DNA of 64,000 nt. Source: Carya illinoinensis. Lineage: Eukaryota; Streptophyta; Magnoliopsida; Fagales; Juglandaceae. The stretch spans positions 7,813,001 through 7,877,000 of the forward strand of contig NC_056767.1 of the NCBI RefSeq assembly GCF_018687715.1, given 5' to 3'. How positions within the stretch are numbered: the first letter of the stretch is position 1; every line of letters begins with the position of its first letter. The notes under the pieces are model-generated. The model did not search any database and was not told the origin of the DNA. It saw only the letters and a program-made list of their open reading frames with translations. Made by a program: the position numbers and the translations under genes. Below are positions 1 through 17,889 of this stretch, one piece after another.

Positions 1-95
1 AGTCATGAACCCACAATTCCCGACGTGGAAGATAGAAGTTTCCGCACCCTCACTTCGACCGTTTCGTACGCACCGCACGCCCACGCTAGCTGGCT

Positions 96-102
96 TATAT
101 AG
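96..102 (+). promoter_or_regulatory. Putative TATA box of the NDR kinase gene
   Basis: A TATATAG motif lies about 320 bp upstream of the kinase start codon. It would place transcription start near position 125 and give a leader of about 300 nt. Inferred from position and sequence only; an intron in the leader cannot be excluded. Confidence 0.4.
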
Positions 103-184
103 TTATATACATATCTCCGCCGACACCAGCGTAAGCCCAGACCCACCTACCCTTTACAATAACTGTTTGAAAACTCTGCTTCCC

Positions 185-226
185 ATGACAATGGCTTCGA
201 TTGCACTCCATTGCCCAAGAAGCTAA
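185..226 (+). other. Upstream ORF (13 codons) in the putative NDR kinase leader
   Basis: An ATG at 185 opens a 13-residue reading frame ending at TAA 224-226, with a second in-frame ATG at 191. A second short uORF of 10 residues runs 343-375. Both lie between the putative TATA box and the main ATG at 424, so they would lie in the leader if it is unspliced. Their effect on translation is inference. Confidence 0.35.
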
Positions 227-423
227 CTACAACTACTACTGCGACTGCGACAACGGAAAAGGAGATCATTGCCAGTTCATATCCTTCTTTGTGTCATTTT
301 CACAAACAATTTGCATCCCCTATATCTCTCAGTCGGATCTATATGCTCTTTGCAAAGAAAAGGTTTCTCTTTTAACGAAGTGCCTCTCTGACTGCGTCAT
401 TTGAGGCTCATAGATTGATTCGA

Positions 424-7531
<7,108 letters not shown>

Positions 7532-7890
7532 GTTAACATCGTTTTGTTGTGCTTCAATTCGAGTAGGTATTATCATTCTCTTCACAAACAAAGAAGAAGC
7601 TGCTGCAAGAGACTGGTTTCGGTTAGAATGGGTAGGTGAAAACATGAATAAGCTCCATGATCTTGAGCATAATTTTAATTTATACAATCAAAGAATGTAT
7701 GGGTGATGCTGTAAAAGCCAATATCAGTTCTAAATGTCTTCCCCAAGACCAAAAAGCTAAATTGTACCTTATATAGTTCTCTGTATATCCAATGTAACAT
7801 AGCATCAGCTCATTCAATTTTGTCTGTGGAAGTTGATGTGTGTCTGTAAATTATACGATTTTTTCAATGAATGCTTTGGATGTTGTTGTT
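7532..7890 (+). other. 3' untranslated region of the NDR kinase gene (inferred)
   Basis: Follows the TGA at 7529-7531. It is moderately AT-rich, carries no coding frame of note and ends among AATGAA-type signals near 7865. The polyadenylation site is inferred. Confidence 0.35.
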
Positions 7891-7972
7891 ACGTGCACTC
7901 TTTTCGTGATCAATATAATTTCCCTTAGCACAAGAATCATGGTAGGACGTAAATCGTAATATATTCATATCA

Positions 7973-8149
7973 AGTTGTGTGCAATGAATTTCATGTCACA
8001 GGTTCGATTCTCCCTATAATCAAACTGCGATTTAAGTAAGAGGTCATGGTGGTGGTTTGCTGAGCTAGTCTCCCAGAGGTTTAGGTTTCATGGGTGAGTC
8101 CTAAGGACTCTGTTATGTGGCGGTTATCCTTCATTTAAAAAAAAAAAAA
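7973..8149 (+). mobile_element. SINE copy with 10-bp target duplication
   Basis: 177 bp with a pol III B-box-like GGTTCGATTCT near 8003-8013 and a 3' poly(A). It is flanked by ATTCATATCA on both sides (7963-7972 and 8150-8159). The A box at the 5' end is weak. The tail (AAGGACTCTGTTATGTGGCGG) differs from the SINE at 39475, so this is a second SINE type. Confidence 0.7.
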
Positions 8150-8276
8150 ATTCATATCAGTTTTGATATGATTTATGATCTCTAATTGTCAAACGTAACT
8201 GGATGGTCTAATGCAAAAGAGATAACCACAATATTAAATGCTTATGTGGGATCTATGCTATTAAAAAAAAAAGTAA

Positions 8277-8440
8277 TATTTTAGCTACAAAGAGATTTTA
8301 CAAACTAACGTGTTTGGATATAATACGTTAAATTATAAAATTATTTTTATAAAATAAATCTAATGTATTATATAAAATTATGTCAGTTTGTAGATATAAT
8401 TTTATAAAATCTTTTTATAACTGAAATACTTCATTTAGAA
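8277..8440. repeat. AT-rich MITE, family B copy
   Basis: Palindromic segment beginning TTTTAGCTACAAAGAG and ending in the reverse complement of a related string, with the core ACAAACTAACGTG...ATACGTTAAAT. Related copies are at 15570, 16930, 41610, 57195 and 59455. Confidence 0.5.
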
Positions 8441-8468
8441 GAATTTTATACTCACAATGTTAAATATT

Positions 8469-8899
8469 TAGGGTTGTAAACGAACAGACCCGCTCGTGAA
8501 CAATTCGAGATCGATTCGTATAAACTCGACTCAGACTCGGTTCATTTAATAAATGAATTGTTCATGAACACTAATATTGGTTCGAATATTAAAAATGAGC
8601 AAAACTCGTATAATCTCAACTTAATTCAGTTTAGACTCGTGAACAATATTCGGTTCAGCCAGCAAAAAAAAAAAATTGTGAATCAAATTAGTCAAGCTAC
8701 TCGAGCTCGTATACACTCATATATTTTTTATACTTGAGTTCAAGTCAAGTTCGATCATCATTTATGTTAAACGAGTCGAGCTCGATAAGAAATTTTTAAT
8801 ATTTTTCGAGCTCGAGTTGAATTCGAGTTGATATATATGTTAAATGAGTTCTTGACCTCCTACTTGAATTCAACTCGATTATATTCGTTTGCAACTCTA
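8469..8899. mobile_element. Non-autonomous hAT-type element, 431 bp, with 8-bp TSD
   Basis: Left end TAGGGTTGTAAACGAA; the right end in reverse complement is TAGAGTTGCAAACGAA, a 16-bp imperfect TIR with 2 mismatches. Both sides carry the perfect 8-bp duplication TAAATATT (8461-8468 and 8900-8907). The inside is rich in TCGAG / CTCGA words in both orientations, as in subterminal transposase-binding repeats. No ORF. Confidence 0.8.
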
Positions 8900-8994
8900 T
8901 AAATATTGTATAGCTTACTTACAACATTACAAAGAGATTAAAAAAATAGATTAAACCTCACGTTTTGTACTAAACCCCTTATTATACCTACAAA

Positions 8995-9190
8995 TGGCCG
9001 TTTGTATTGAGAAAAAATTGAAAATTTGTCAATCTATTTCATCTCATTATTATAATTTTTCTAAATTTTTACATAAAATATAATAAATAATTAAATTTTT
9101 TAAAATTTTAAAATAATAATAATATTAAAAAATAATATTCTAATAATATTTTATTTAATTTTCAATTTTCATTTAAAACATGTCATTTTA
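8995..9190. repeat. AT-rich MITE, family A copy
   Basis: Contains TTTCATCTCATTATTATAA, then a poly(A/T) inside with ACATAAAATATAATAAATAATT. The same order of words recurs at about ten places in the window (see the finding on family A). Confidence 0.5.
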
Positions 9191-9229
9191 TTTTACTGAC
9201 AATATTAAACAGAGATTAAAAAAAGAGAA

Positions 9230-9400
9230 AATATATTTACAGGCGTAAATTGTACAACCGCTATGTAATTATTTTTAAAAAAATAAATAAGACATGAGAT
9301 GTATATAAAAAAAATTAATTTTTTAATAATATATCTCACTTTTTTTTAAAGTGATTGCGTGATGTTTAAATATTTTATAATTATATATATAATTACTCTA
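9230..9400. repeat. AT-rich MITE, family D copy
   Basis: Inverted-repeat segment with TGTACAACCGCTATGTAATTATTTTTAAAA at one side and a related GTGATTGCGTGATGTTTAAATA at the other. Relatives at 28440, 52760, 54370 and 59990. Confidence 0.4.
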
Positions 9401-9404
9401 TATA

Positions 9405-9605
9405 TAATTAAGATATGAGATGAGATAGTTTTAGACGAAATATAAAAATTAAATAAAATATTATTATTATTATTTTAAGATTTAAAAAAATTAAATTATT
9501 TATTATATTTTATATATAAATTTAAAAATATTATAATAATAAGATAAAATAAAATAAAATAAATTAAAATAAAATAAGTCAATCTCTCAAACCAAATCAA
9601 GTCTA
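9405..9605. repeat. AT-rich MITE, family A copy (opposite orientation)
   Basis: Starts ATATGAGATGAGATAG and reads as the reverse complement of the copy at 8995. The interior has TTTATTATATTTTATATATAAA. Confidence 0.5.
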
Positions 9606-9742
9606 AATAAATAATATTTTATTTAATTTCAATTACCATTTAAAACATCTCATTATTTTATTTCACTGTGGGAACAACATTAACGTTTCAAACTGTCTCT
9701 TCATTTACTGTACTAATAATTGATACTAGAATAGATCATGCA

Positions 9743-9748
9743 CACGTG
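9743..9748. promoter_or_regulatory. G-box CACGTG upstream of the COR27-like gene
   Basis: A CACGTG palindrome (within ACACGTGTC, also ABRE-like) lies about 440 bp before the start codon. Bound by bZIP and bHLH factors in general; its use here is inference. Confidence 0.45.
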
Positions 9749-9879
9749 TCAATTTAACGAAAGGAAGGCCAATCCAACCTGGTTAACAACCTCAACCGCA
9801 TGCGCAATTAGTTTTTAAGTTACTTGCGGGATACAGCAGCAAGGAATATGTGGTGGGCCCCCCAAGACGTACCAAAAAG

Positions 9880-9905
9880 AGATATTTTCAGATACAAAAA
9901 TATCT
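9880..9905. promoter_or_regulatory. Inverted pair of evening elements upstream of COR27-like gene
   Basis: AGATATTTT (9880-9888, reverse-strand evening element) and AAAATATCT (9897-9905, forward evening element) lie 8 bp apart, about 290 bp before the start codon. A looser AATATCT follows near 9956. The evening element is the CCA1/LHY/RVE binding site, and Arabidopsis COR27/COR28 are known evening-phased, cold-induced clock targets. The arrangement fits that regulation. Confidence 0.7.
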
Positions 9906-10189
9906 TGTTGCTCAATTATTAAAAAAATCAAGTAATAATTAAAATTAAAAACTATAATATCTCTCAACCGGCGTCGTCGAGCTAATCAGCAGTGACGTGG
10001 CAACCTGTTGGACCATGAAACGTGTAAAAGCGAGCGACAACTGTAACGTTATTTTTGTCTTTTTCTCCTCGATAGTCGATACAACACACACGCCGCCTCC
10101 TCCTCCTCCTCCTCCATATTCATTCCTTGCCCTTGTTTCTTCTTCTTCTTCTTCTCGCTCAATTAATTTGGAGTTTTTTCATTGTAAAG

Positions 10190-13100
10190 ATGGATTTCGG
10201 AGCAAGAGCAGGACCGACTTCTTCTACTGTATCTAACGACGGGTCCTTTGAGACCAAGGAGCCTTCCAGCTTGGTATTTTTCTCTTTTGTTTTGTTTTTA
10301 TCATTAGAGATTCTTTTCAATCCGGATTAAGCGTAAAGCTTTTCTTTTTCCATCTCGGGATTTGTTTTCTTTTATCCCATGTTGTCTTTTCTTTACGCGC
10401 GTGATAGGTTTTACCGATGATTAATTGATTTGGGGTTCATGGGAAGATTAAACTGGGTCTTGTACGTTTAAAAACTTTCGGTTTGAGAAAATAAATAAAT
10501 CTTCAACCTTATTTTATTTCCCTGTTTCTGGCTATGAAACTGATCTGTTTCTCTTCTTCTTTATAGAAATATCAGATAGACAAGATCAGAAGAATATATT
10601 ACAATATACACACGTATCTATAGGTTGTTCATGTTGGGTTTGAAGATTCCATACCTTGTTTCTATAGGTTTTTCTTGCCATTCTTTTAGACCATATATAT
10701 ATTTTTTAACATGTTTGGCACGAAATTTCTTGAACCTGTTCCTATTTTTTTTTTCTCAATGGATAAAAGAAACAGTAGGAGCATTTTTTGTCAAGGTTTC
10801 TGCCAGTAATGTTAATCTATTATATACCAGTGTACTGAATGGACAGATGAGAAGCATAGTTTATACCTCAAGTCCATGGAAGCATCATTTGTGAACCAGT
10901 TATATGATTCCACGGATTTGCTTGGTTTTTGCCGCTTCTCAGATCCAGCATATTCCAGGAAAAAGCATCTTAACACCCGCATCACTTCTGGCCAGGTTCC
11001 AACTGATCTCCTCTTTCATTTGAATTCTTTTACGTTGTGTATATCTATATATGTAATAAATATGTGCTAGTTATTTATTTTTTCTTAACTGATTCAGTCA
11101 ATCTTTGTTTCCCAGTTTAAGGTTCTTCGAGGAGGTTGCTGGCAGAAGATTAATTTTGCAAGAGCTTATGATCTTCAGCTCAAGAAAGCAAAAGGGTCTC
11201 GTGTTCTTTTGACTAATCCTTGGATACGGCACTTTAGAACTGGATGCACGCCCCAAGTTGTAGCACCTGCAGATGTACAAAACAATACTGCATCCACGAG
11301 TGAAGCGTTGGGCTTAGTTGGGAATCATGCTATGTTTTGTGGATCAGCTACTTGTAACTCGGAGCACATTCATGGTTGTCAGTTTCATCTGTGCCATCGT
11401 GATTTGGTTGGTAGCGGCACAGGTAATTTCAGCTTATTTTGGTTGGTAGTGACAAAGAAAAGAACAAAGGAATAAAGCAAAGGAAATTATTCAAAGATGA
11501 ATTGTATTCTTTCACATTACCAACTCCTATATGTAGTACATTGATAGTCCAATAACGCAATTATGGGATTAGACCTAAAAACAACCAGTTAGACGAGTGC
11601 CTCAATATCGTTTACGAAAATTTCAGGTGTCCTCTCCGTAGTATTTTAGCTCTCAATAGTAGGAGGCCGAACAGATTGAGTGATAGCAGCAATCTTACGT
11701 AAAGAAGCTCAGTTGTTATTATTGATCTTTTAATTTGGAGTATAGTTGATCTAATATTCTGGGTGATAATAGTAGGTGCAAGGGGATTACTGAGGTGGCC
11801 TGATAATGAAGCTGGGCTATGGAAGGGGAGAAGGCAATCATGACCATTTCAATATTATGCAGGTTCACGGTGGACAAGCGAGTCTCTTCAGAGAGAAATT
11901 TAGTAAGAGAACTGTAAGATGGGAGAGGCGAGAGATGCTGGATAATACTCAATCAATTGGTGAAGATTTTTTTAGCTCAATCTTGTGTTGGTCTCTAGGT
12001 TGTGGACAAAAAATTGATTTTTTGGGAGGTTAATCTGCAAACTTAGACCATAACCTGCAAACCAGCCTACAACCCAGAGACCATTGTGGATGAAAGTTTG
12101 ATTTTGCAAGGCTAATTGGCAAACTTAGGCCATAACCTACAAACCAGCCCACAACCCAGAGACCATTGTGGATGAAAGTTTGATTTTGCAAGGCTAATTG
12201 GCAAACTTAGGCCATAACCTACAAACCAGCCCACAACCAAGAGACCATTGGGGATGAAACTTTGATCTTTATCTGGATCATCTCCAACGTCTACATTGCC
12301 TTTTTATTATGCTTTGAAGCTATTTTCAAGGTAGAAAATAAATTTGGCCAGATCAGCATTGATCTCGGTTGGTGGGTGCTGTGCAAGACATAGGAGACTT
12401 GGCTACTATCCTGGGTTGTGGGATGTCATTATTTCCCATTACGTACATGGGTCTCCCATTGGGGTGTTGGGGACTTGGCTAGTATCTTGGTTGTAGGATG
12501 TCACTGTTTCCCATTACGTACATGGGTTTCTCATTGTGGACATTGTTCAAGGAGAAATCCATATGCGATGATATCATCGAGAAGATGGAACCACAAGTGG
12601 CTGGTGGAAAGCATCTTTATTTTTTTAAATGAGGTTGACTCTATCTATCTCTTTTCCCCATCCCAGTTGGTGTGGCCAATCTTATTGGAAAGTTCCAGAA
12701 GGATTTAATGTGGGTTAGAAAGACGGCAATGGTTGTCCAAAGATGCTTGAGGAAACTGTCAAGTACAGTTCTAAGGGAAGGAATTCAACTGATCGGCAAT
12801 GAGTTCAGATTCAACCTAGTTAGGTTGTCAAATATTTGTGCTCCCATTTATTTAGATGGAGTGGGGGTAGAACATGCTACAAGAAAAATAGCTTTTTGCG
12901 TCGATTAAATTAGATGCCAAAAATATAAAATTGTTGTAAAAAAAACTTTGACAACCATTTTGTGTTTTTCGCATCCAATCTAAGTGACCGCAAAAAGCAT
13001 TTTTTTTGTGGTTATATATACGTACACCTGATTTTATTTAATAAAGCTTTGTTAGCAATTGCCTTTGGCGTTATGCCACAGAGAGGGAGGCTGTAGATAT

Positions 13101-14844
13101 TGTTTGTGGAAGTTTAAGTATGGTAGTATGTGGGACAGGTGGAGTTTTAATGCAGTCAGCTGAACCTTTGGGGTGGGAGATTAGAAGAATATTGAGAAGG
13201 GGTGGGTGAACTTTTCTAGACATATCATATTGGTAGTGAGAGATGAATGTAAGACCTGTTTTTGGCATGATGTGTTGCGTGGAGATAAACCCTTGAAGGT
13301 GCACCAACTTTCCAGAACTGTTTCAAATTTCTCGCTATGAGGTGGTTTTCGTGGCCTATCATCCACATTTTCCAATGATGATCGTCAGTAGAATATCACC
13401 TTCATCAGATTAGCACATAATTGGGAAGTAGACAATCTCTCATACTCTCTTAGGTTTGAAAGTGGAGATGAGGGCAGAATCAGGTGTATCCCTTCCAAAA
13501 GGCAGATGTTTGAATTTAAATCTGTTTATCACATTCTTCAACCGTTGTATTGCCCTTCTTTTCCTTGGAAAAGCCTCTGGCAACCCGAAGCATCTTCCCA
13601 GGTTGCATTTTTTGTCTATACGACAGCTTAAAGGAAGTTTAAGCCGATCAGAAGTGCTTTAAGATCATACAATATTTGTAGTGTGTGACACGTTGGCAGT
13701 GCTTTAAGATTTGTCCAGTCTATGGATTCTGAACTTCTTTTGTGTTGGTTTATCCAGATGCAACAATTTGAAAAACAATCTACTTGTACTTGGTGGCCTG
13801 ACATGCCGAAAACCGCTTAGATTGTTGAAGGCATGGCATTTGTGTAGACAGTGGAGGTTCCAGAAACAGTAAAGGCACTGGAAGAAATTTTAGTAGCTAC
13901 CACATAAAAGAAATTTTTGTGAGACCGCACAAAGGTGGCGTTGATACCGTGATAAAGAAAAGAATATGTGAAGTAAGCAGAGAATTATAGAAGAATTCTG
14001 TGGCAAATAAAAAGATCCCTGAACAATATTGGTCTCAATTGTAGTACTTGGTTAGGTATGTTGTTTATTCGAGTGTAATATGAAATCGATAGTATACCGT
14101 CCTAAACTAAATAGATAGACAGTGGTCTGGTAAAATCATGGTCTGTTTCTAACAGCTTGCATGATTAATATCACTTGGCTAAACAGAACCACATGCAGTT
14201 TTCTACTGAATTCAAATATCGATGTGTGTATCTTTTTGTCTTAGAGCATAATTTGGGGGGGGGGGGATCTGGATAGGATAAAAACATTGGAAAGAGTACA
14301 TGTGATCGACCTCAATCAGTTTGAAAATGATCCAGAGAGCAAGCCCTAGTTTAATTGAGATTAAAAATTAACAGAGATAAATTGAATTGAATCTTGCATA
14401 ATGACAGTATTATTTGCCCCTTTATGTTCAATGAATGCTTCAAACTCAACTGCTAACGACCAGAGGGAAACTTAAAAGAATGTTATCTTAAAACATCATT
14501 CTATATGCCAAATGATTCATACTATTTAGGTTTTTGCAGAGGTGTCAGATCAGAACTTTGTTGACGAAGAAGTTGAAGGAGAAAAGGAAAACGGTATATG
14601 CAATGGAAAAAGGATGAAATCTTGTTCAACTGATGCTCCTGGCAATGATCAGGTAATATTTGTAAATTGAATTATATTGTTAGAATCCTTGCATCATGCT
14701 CAATATCAATGCATTATGTGGGTATTAGAGGCCATAATGTTGTCCATCTTTTCATACTCTTTCAAGGTTGTTCCACATAATAACTCTTCCACAACAGAAG
14801 ATGTTACAACGAATTGTATTTCTGCGGCTAGGTGTAACTCGTGA
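10190..14844 (+). CDS. COR27: COR27/COR28-like cold- and clock-regulated protein (248 aa, 5 exons)
   Basis: Exons 10190-10273, 10831-10995, 11116-11422, 14540-14652 and 14767-14844 give an unbroken frame. The conserved family block is clear: TEWTDEKHSLYLKSMEASFVNQLY (residues 30-53), then TNPWIRHF and a Cys/His-containing segment. In Arabidopsis the ~246-aa COR27/28 proteins are night- and cold-induced, repress clock genes such as PRR5 and TOC1, and are degraded through COP1-SPA; blue light acts through CRY2. No DNA-binding domain is visible, matching the family. The 3.1-kb third intron is full of repeats (LINE relic, CACTA MITE, 82-bp tandem repeats). Evening elements precede the gene. Whether it matches COR27 or COR28 more closely cannot be told here. 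The first exon/intron boundary (CTTG/GTATTT) is the least certain. Confidence 0.88.
12028..12272 (+). repeat. 82-bp tandem repeat, about 3 copies (COR27-like intron 3)
   Basis: The string ACTTAGRCCATAACCT starts at 12041, 12123 and 12205, giving an 82-bp period. The unit also contains CCAGAGACCATTGTGGATGAA. The copies are nearly identical, so the expansion is recent. Confidence 0.85.
12390..12540 (+). repeat. Imperfect direct duplication (COR27-like intron 3)
   Basis: The wording 'gacttggctactatcctgg..tgtgggatgtcattatttcccattacgtacatgggt' is repeated about 75 bp later as 'gacttggctagtatcttgg..tgtaggatgtcactgtttcccattacgtacatgggt'. Partial tandem duplication inside the intron. Confidence 0.65.
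12655..13900 (+). pseudogene. LINE (non-LTR retrotransposon) reverse-transcriptase relic in COR27-like intron 3
   Basis: Broken frames read like the end of a plant LINE reverse transcriptase and the zf-RVT region. Examples are GKFQKDLMW and NEFRFNLVRLSNICAPI near 12690-12850, GWVNFSRHIILVVRDECKT and CFWHDVLRGDKPLK near 13200-13300, SKRQMFEFKSVYHILQ near 13495-13540 and FPWKSLW-PEASSQVAFF near 13560-13610. Many stops and frameshifts; not functional. A CACTA-type MITE interrupts it at 12877-13011. Confidence 0.6.
12877..13011. mobile_element. CACTA-type MITE (about 135 bp) nested in the LINE relic
   Basis: Left end CTACAAGAAAAATAGCTTTT; the right end in reverse complement is CCACAAAAAAAATGCTTTTT, followed by TGCGGTC-type complementary bases. 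This resembles CACTACAAGAAAAA plant CACTA termini. No coding capacity. It sits between two parts of the LINE relic, so it is the younger insertion. Confidence 0.6.
14258..14267 (+). repeat. Poly(G) run in COR27-like intron 3
   Basis: Ten consecutive G residues flanked by TTTGGG-like context; a simple mononucleotide run. Confidence 0.8.
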
Positions 14845-15240
14845 TTGGATGACACAGAACACGACTGACTCGTGTGACTACCGTCTAACCACGAGGTTAT
14901 TGACCGAACTATACATATCAATAATGAGGAGTTCTAACAGAAGTTTTAAATGCTGTGTCTGAGATGGAAGAGTTCTAACAGAAGTTTTATTGCTGGTGGC
15001 TTCAGTGCTACTCCATGTAAGAAGTATAAATAGAGTGATAGTGTGTGCTGTCACTGCGGTCTACCAATCTTGTATATGTGTACATATATATATGTGCATA
15101 TATATATATATATATTTATATATTCTCCCTCATCGTCAGTACTACTGATATTCTGCTACTATACCACGACTTTGGCTGTGTTGGGAATTGGAGACATGTT
15201 AAACGACATGTAGACATTACTTATTATATTTAAGGAGACA
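14845..15240 (+). other. 3' untranslated region of COR27-like gene (inferred) with (TA)n
   Basis: Follows the TGA at 14842-14844. It includes an imperfect duplication around GAAGTTTTA (14940-14990) and a (TATA)n tract at 15085-15120. Extent inferred. Confidence 0.3.
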
Positions 15241-15569
15241 TTTTTCATGTTTCTTGCTGATGTTCTGCATTAGATTTCTGTTAAAGCTATGGTTGATGCC
15301 TAAAATTCCTTGTAGTTGTATCTGTGTTTGATTTAGGCTCAAAAAGGATTTGAAATAGGCTTTCAGTTAACTCATGCATCATACAAGTTGAATATGTGTG
15401 CAAATCAGGCTGTAAAATCGGGTAGAGAAAATAAAGGTGGGGTTATGAAACTGATTATATATAACAGTTGAACTAATTGCTTCAATCCTCCTTTCCCCCA
15501 CTCTTCATAGCTACGAAATGGAGTCACTGGAGTCATATTCTGGCGTGGATTGATTTGGTATATATGACA

Positions 15570-15655
15570 CATTTACGTTACAATAAAATGAGCTTTACAA
15601 TCTAACGTATTAAATAAAGTCATGTCGGTTTATCAATTTTTTTTTTTTGTGAGAT
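15570..15655. repeat. MITE family B fragment
   Basis: Carries TTACAATAAAATGAGCTTTACAATCTAACGTATTA, matching the core of the copies at 8277 and 41610. Truncated. Confidence 0.4.
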
Positions 15656-16370
15656 TTCATTGTGGATTGAGCATTTCTCTGTCTAATGTTTTCTTCCCTT
15701 TAAATAGTATGAATATCTATCTCATCTTTCCTTGTTAGTAAAACATCAAAGATCCACAGCACTTCACCGTCTATTCACTTGGTTAAGCACATTAATTACT
15801 AGATATAGAACCACACATTGACCTCTCAAACTACCCCAGTTTGGAATTACCTCCCTAAACTTCAATCTATTTCAACAATTACCTCCTTCCAAATTAAACT
15901 AGCCACTAATCAAAATATGCCCCAATATGTAAAAAGAAGTTGACTGAGATACCCTTCACTAAAATTAAAAATAAAAAAATAAAATAAAAAAATTATTTAT
16001 CTTGGGCCACTTTTTCATTTTGTAATCTTTTTTAATTTAATTTTTATAATTTAACACCGTTTTAAAGTGGGATTGCCAAAGTTTATTATTTTAGGAGTGA
16101 CAGCAAATGGTTTTGGTAATTAGAGGAGATTATATTTTTTTTTTCCCAAATTTCTACAATTGACTATATCTTAATTTTCGAGTTTGCATTTTAAAAAAGA
16201 GTAAATCTTCTCGTCAGCCGGTTTATAAATTCTAGACCACACACAAACCAAGTTCATCAATTAAATAAATAAATAATAAAAAAATAAAAAACCCAAGTTC
16301 AGATTCTCAATGTTTTTTGCCGTGTAGAAAATTTGATTAAAAAAAAGGTGAAAATCAAACTAACCCAAAA
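15656..16370. other. AT-rich intergenic segment without a gene
   Basis: No coding signal. At 15820-15960 the text 'cctctcaaactaccccagtttggaattacctccctaaactt' resembles MITE ends; the rest is A/T-rich with a short (AAAT)n run near 16265. Confidence 0.4.
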
Positions 16371-16379
16371 CTGAGCTCA

Positions 16380-16740
16380 AGGAGAGAGAGAGAGAGAGAG
16401 TGAGCTCAAGGAGGGAGGGAGAGAGAGAGAGAGAGAGAGAGGGGGGGGTTCAGTGACAAAGAGCTTGATGAGAAAGAGAGGTTGAAGTGAGAGAGAGAGA
16501 GCTTGATGAGAGAGAGGGGATTCGATGAGAGGGCTTGAGAAGAGAGAGAGAGAGAGAAGTTGAAGAGAGAGAGAGATGGGGTGCGGTGAAAGAGATTGAG
16601 AAGATAAGAGATGAAAATCAGATAGATGTGATAAGTTTGACATTAAAAAAAATAAAAAAAATAAAAAATAAAAAATAAAAATAAAAATAAAAAAGGAAGA
16701 AGAAGAAGAAGAAGAAGAAAGAAAGAATAAGAAAGAAAAT
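16380..16740 (+). repeat. (GA)n-rich tract followed by (AAAT)n and (GAA)n
   Basis: Long purine tract of GA/GAGAG words from 16380 to about 16575, then AAAAT repeats (16645-16690) and (GAA)n (16695-16725). The long reading frames on the opposite strand (Leu/Ser rich) are products of the simple repeat and not genes. Confidence 0.85.
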
Positions 16741-16929
16741 TGTATCGATTTGTATCAATTCTCCTTAAAAATATAGCCGAGAGTCTAAGATCATTACATC
16801 CCTTAATTACCATGCATTGTACCAAAAGCGTTGTTGGACGCTTATTTTGGTTACACCCATCCACCACTTATGAATATTACTATTGATAAAACATGTACCC
16901 TATTAATAAGCAGTCTGCTATTTTTTGAA

Positions 16930-17065
16930 AAAATATATATTTTAACCACAAAAAATTATATAATAATAAACTTACGAGCTAACGTGATTTGATATAATAT
17001 ATTAGATTATAAAATTACTTTATTATAAAATAAATATAACGTATTTATAAAACTATATCAATTCT
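16930..17065. repeat. AT-rich MITE, family B copy
   Basis: TTTTAACCACAAAAAATTATA...ACTTACGAGCTAACGTGATTTGATATAATATATTAGATTATAAAATTA. Same word order as at 8277 and 57195. Confidence 0.45.
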
Positions 17066-17489
17066 ATTTGTGCAATAGTTGATATCTACGTAACTTATCA
17101 TGTAACATATTTCTTGGGGTTTGCCTCTTACCATCATTAACACTTTTAGGACGTTTTCATAGGATTTGCAAAGGTCATATGCCTGCATGCCTACCTTCCT
17201 AACCATGGTGATAAACTAGAATCGTCTGCACTTGTTTTATAGTCGGTGTCCTAATTAAGTTTCAAACAACAGTCCATATGACTATGTCCTTTCAGAAATC
17301 GAGATCCATCGCTCGATCGGCAGAAATTTGGATATCAATTAATGCGCTCGTACGCGAAGAGTCCCGAAATAAACAGCTCGGATTGTGACACGTTGCAAAA
17401 TCCCAGATTACCTTTGATGCCACGTAGGCTCACCATAAGGATCTTGACAAGTTTCAAACTTCCAGCCACCTGTATACATATTACTACCC

Positions 17490-17605
17490 CACTTTTATTT
17501 CATTAAATAATATGTCATATTTATTAATGTTGAAGGATTATTTATTACATATTTTTTTATCATTTAATTATGATAAATATACTACATCTTACTTAATAGC
17601 GCCAA
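17490..17605. repeat. MITE family C fragment
   Basis: TTCATTAAATAATATG...TTATTTATTACATA...TGATAAATATACTACATCTTACTTAATAG matches the middle of the full copy at 19855-20010. Confidence 0.35.
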
Positions 17606-17665
17606 AAGTGAAATTTTGATACATGATCTTACTTAATAGCGCCAAAAGTGAAATTTTGATACATG
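17586..17665 (+). repeat. Perfect 2 x 40-bp tandem duplication
   Basis: ATCTTACTTAATAGCGCCAA...TACATG occurs at 17586-17625 and is repeated exactly at 17626-17665. It overlaps the end of a family C fragment. A recent local duplication. Confidence 0.9.
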
Positions 17666-17889
17666 GTTTGTTTGTGTAATGTGAGCAAGTTCTTAGATTT
17701 CTTTCTTTCATGACAAGTTGGAGATCGAGTAACGAGGTTAGTCATGCAAAGAAAATTCCAATATGGAGAGAGAATTAGAAACATATATACCTCATTTGAT
17801 GTAGCATGTCTTATGTATTATACAATAAAAGAGTTATGTAATCAACAAGTTAATTTTTAAATTACTTTTATTTAATATTTTAATTTTCT

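Noticed and set aside
16377..16867. Two long minus-strand frames rich in Ser/Leu/Phe
   Set aside because: They are produced by the (GA)n, (AAAT)n and (GAA)n simple repeats.
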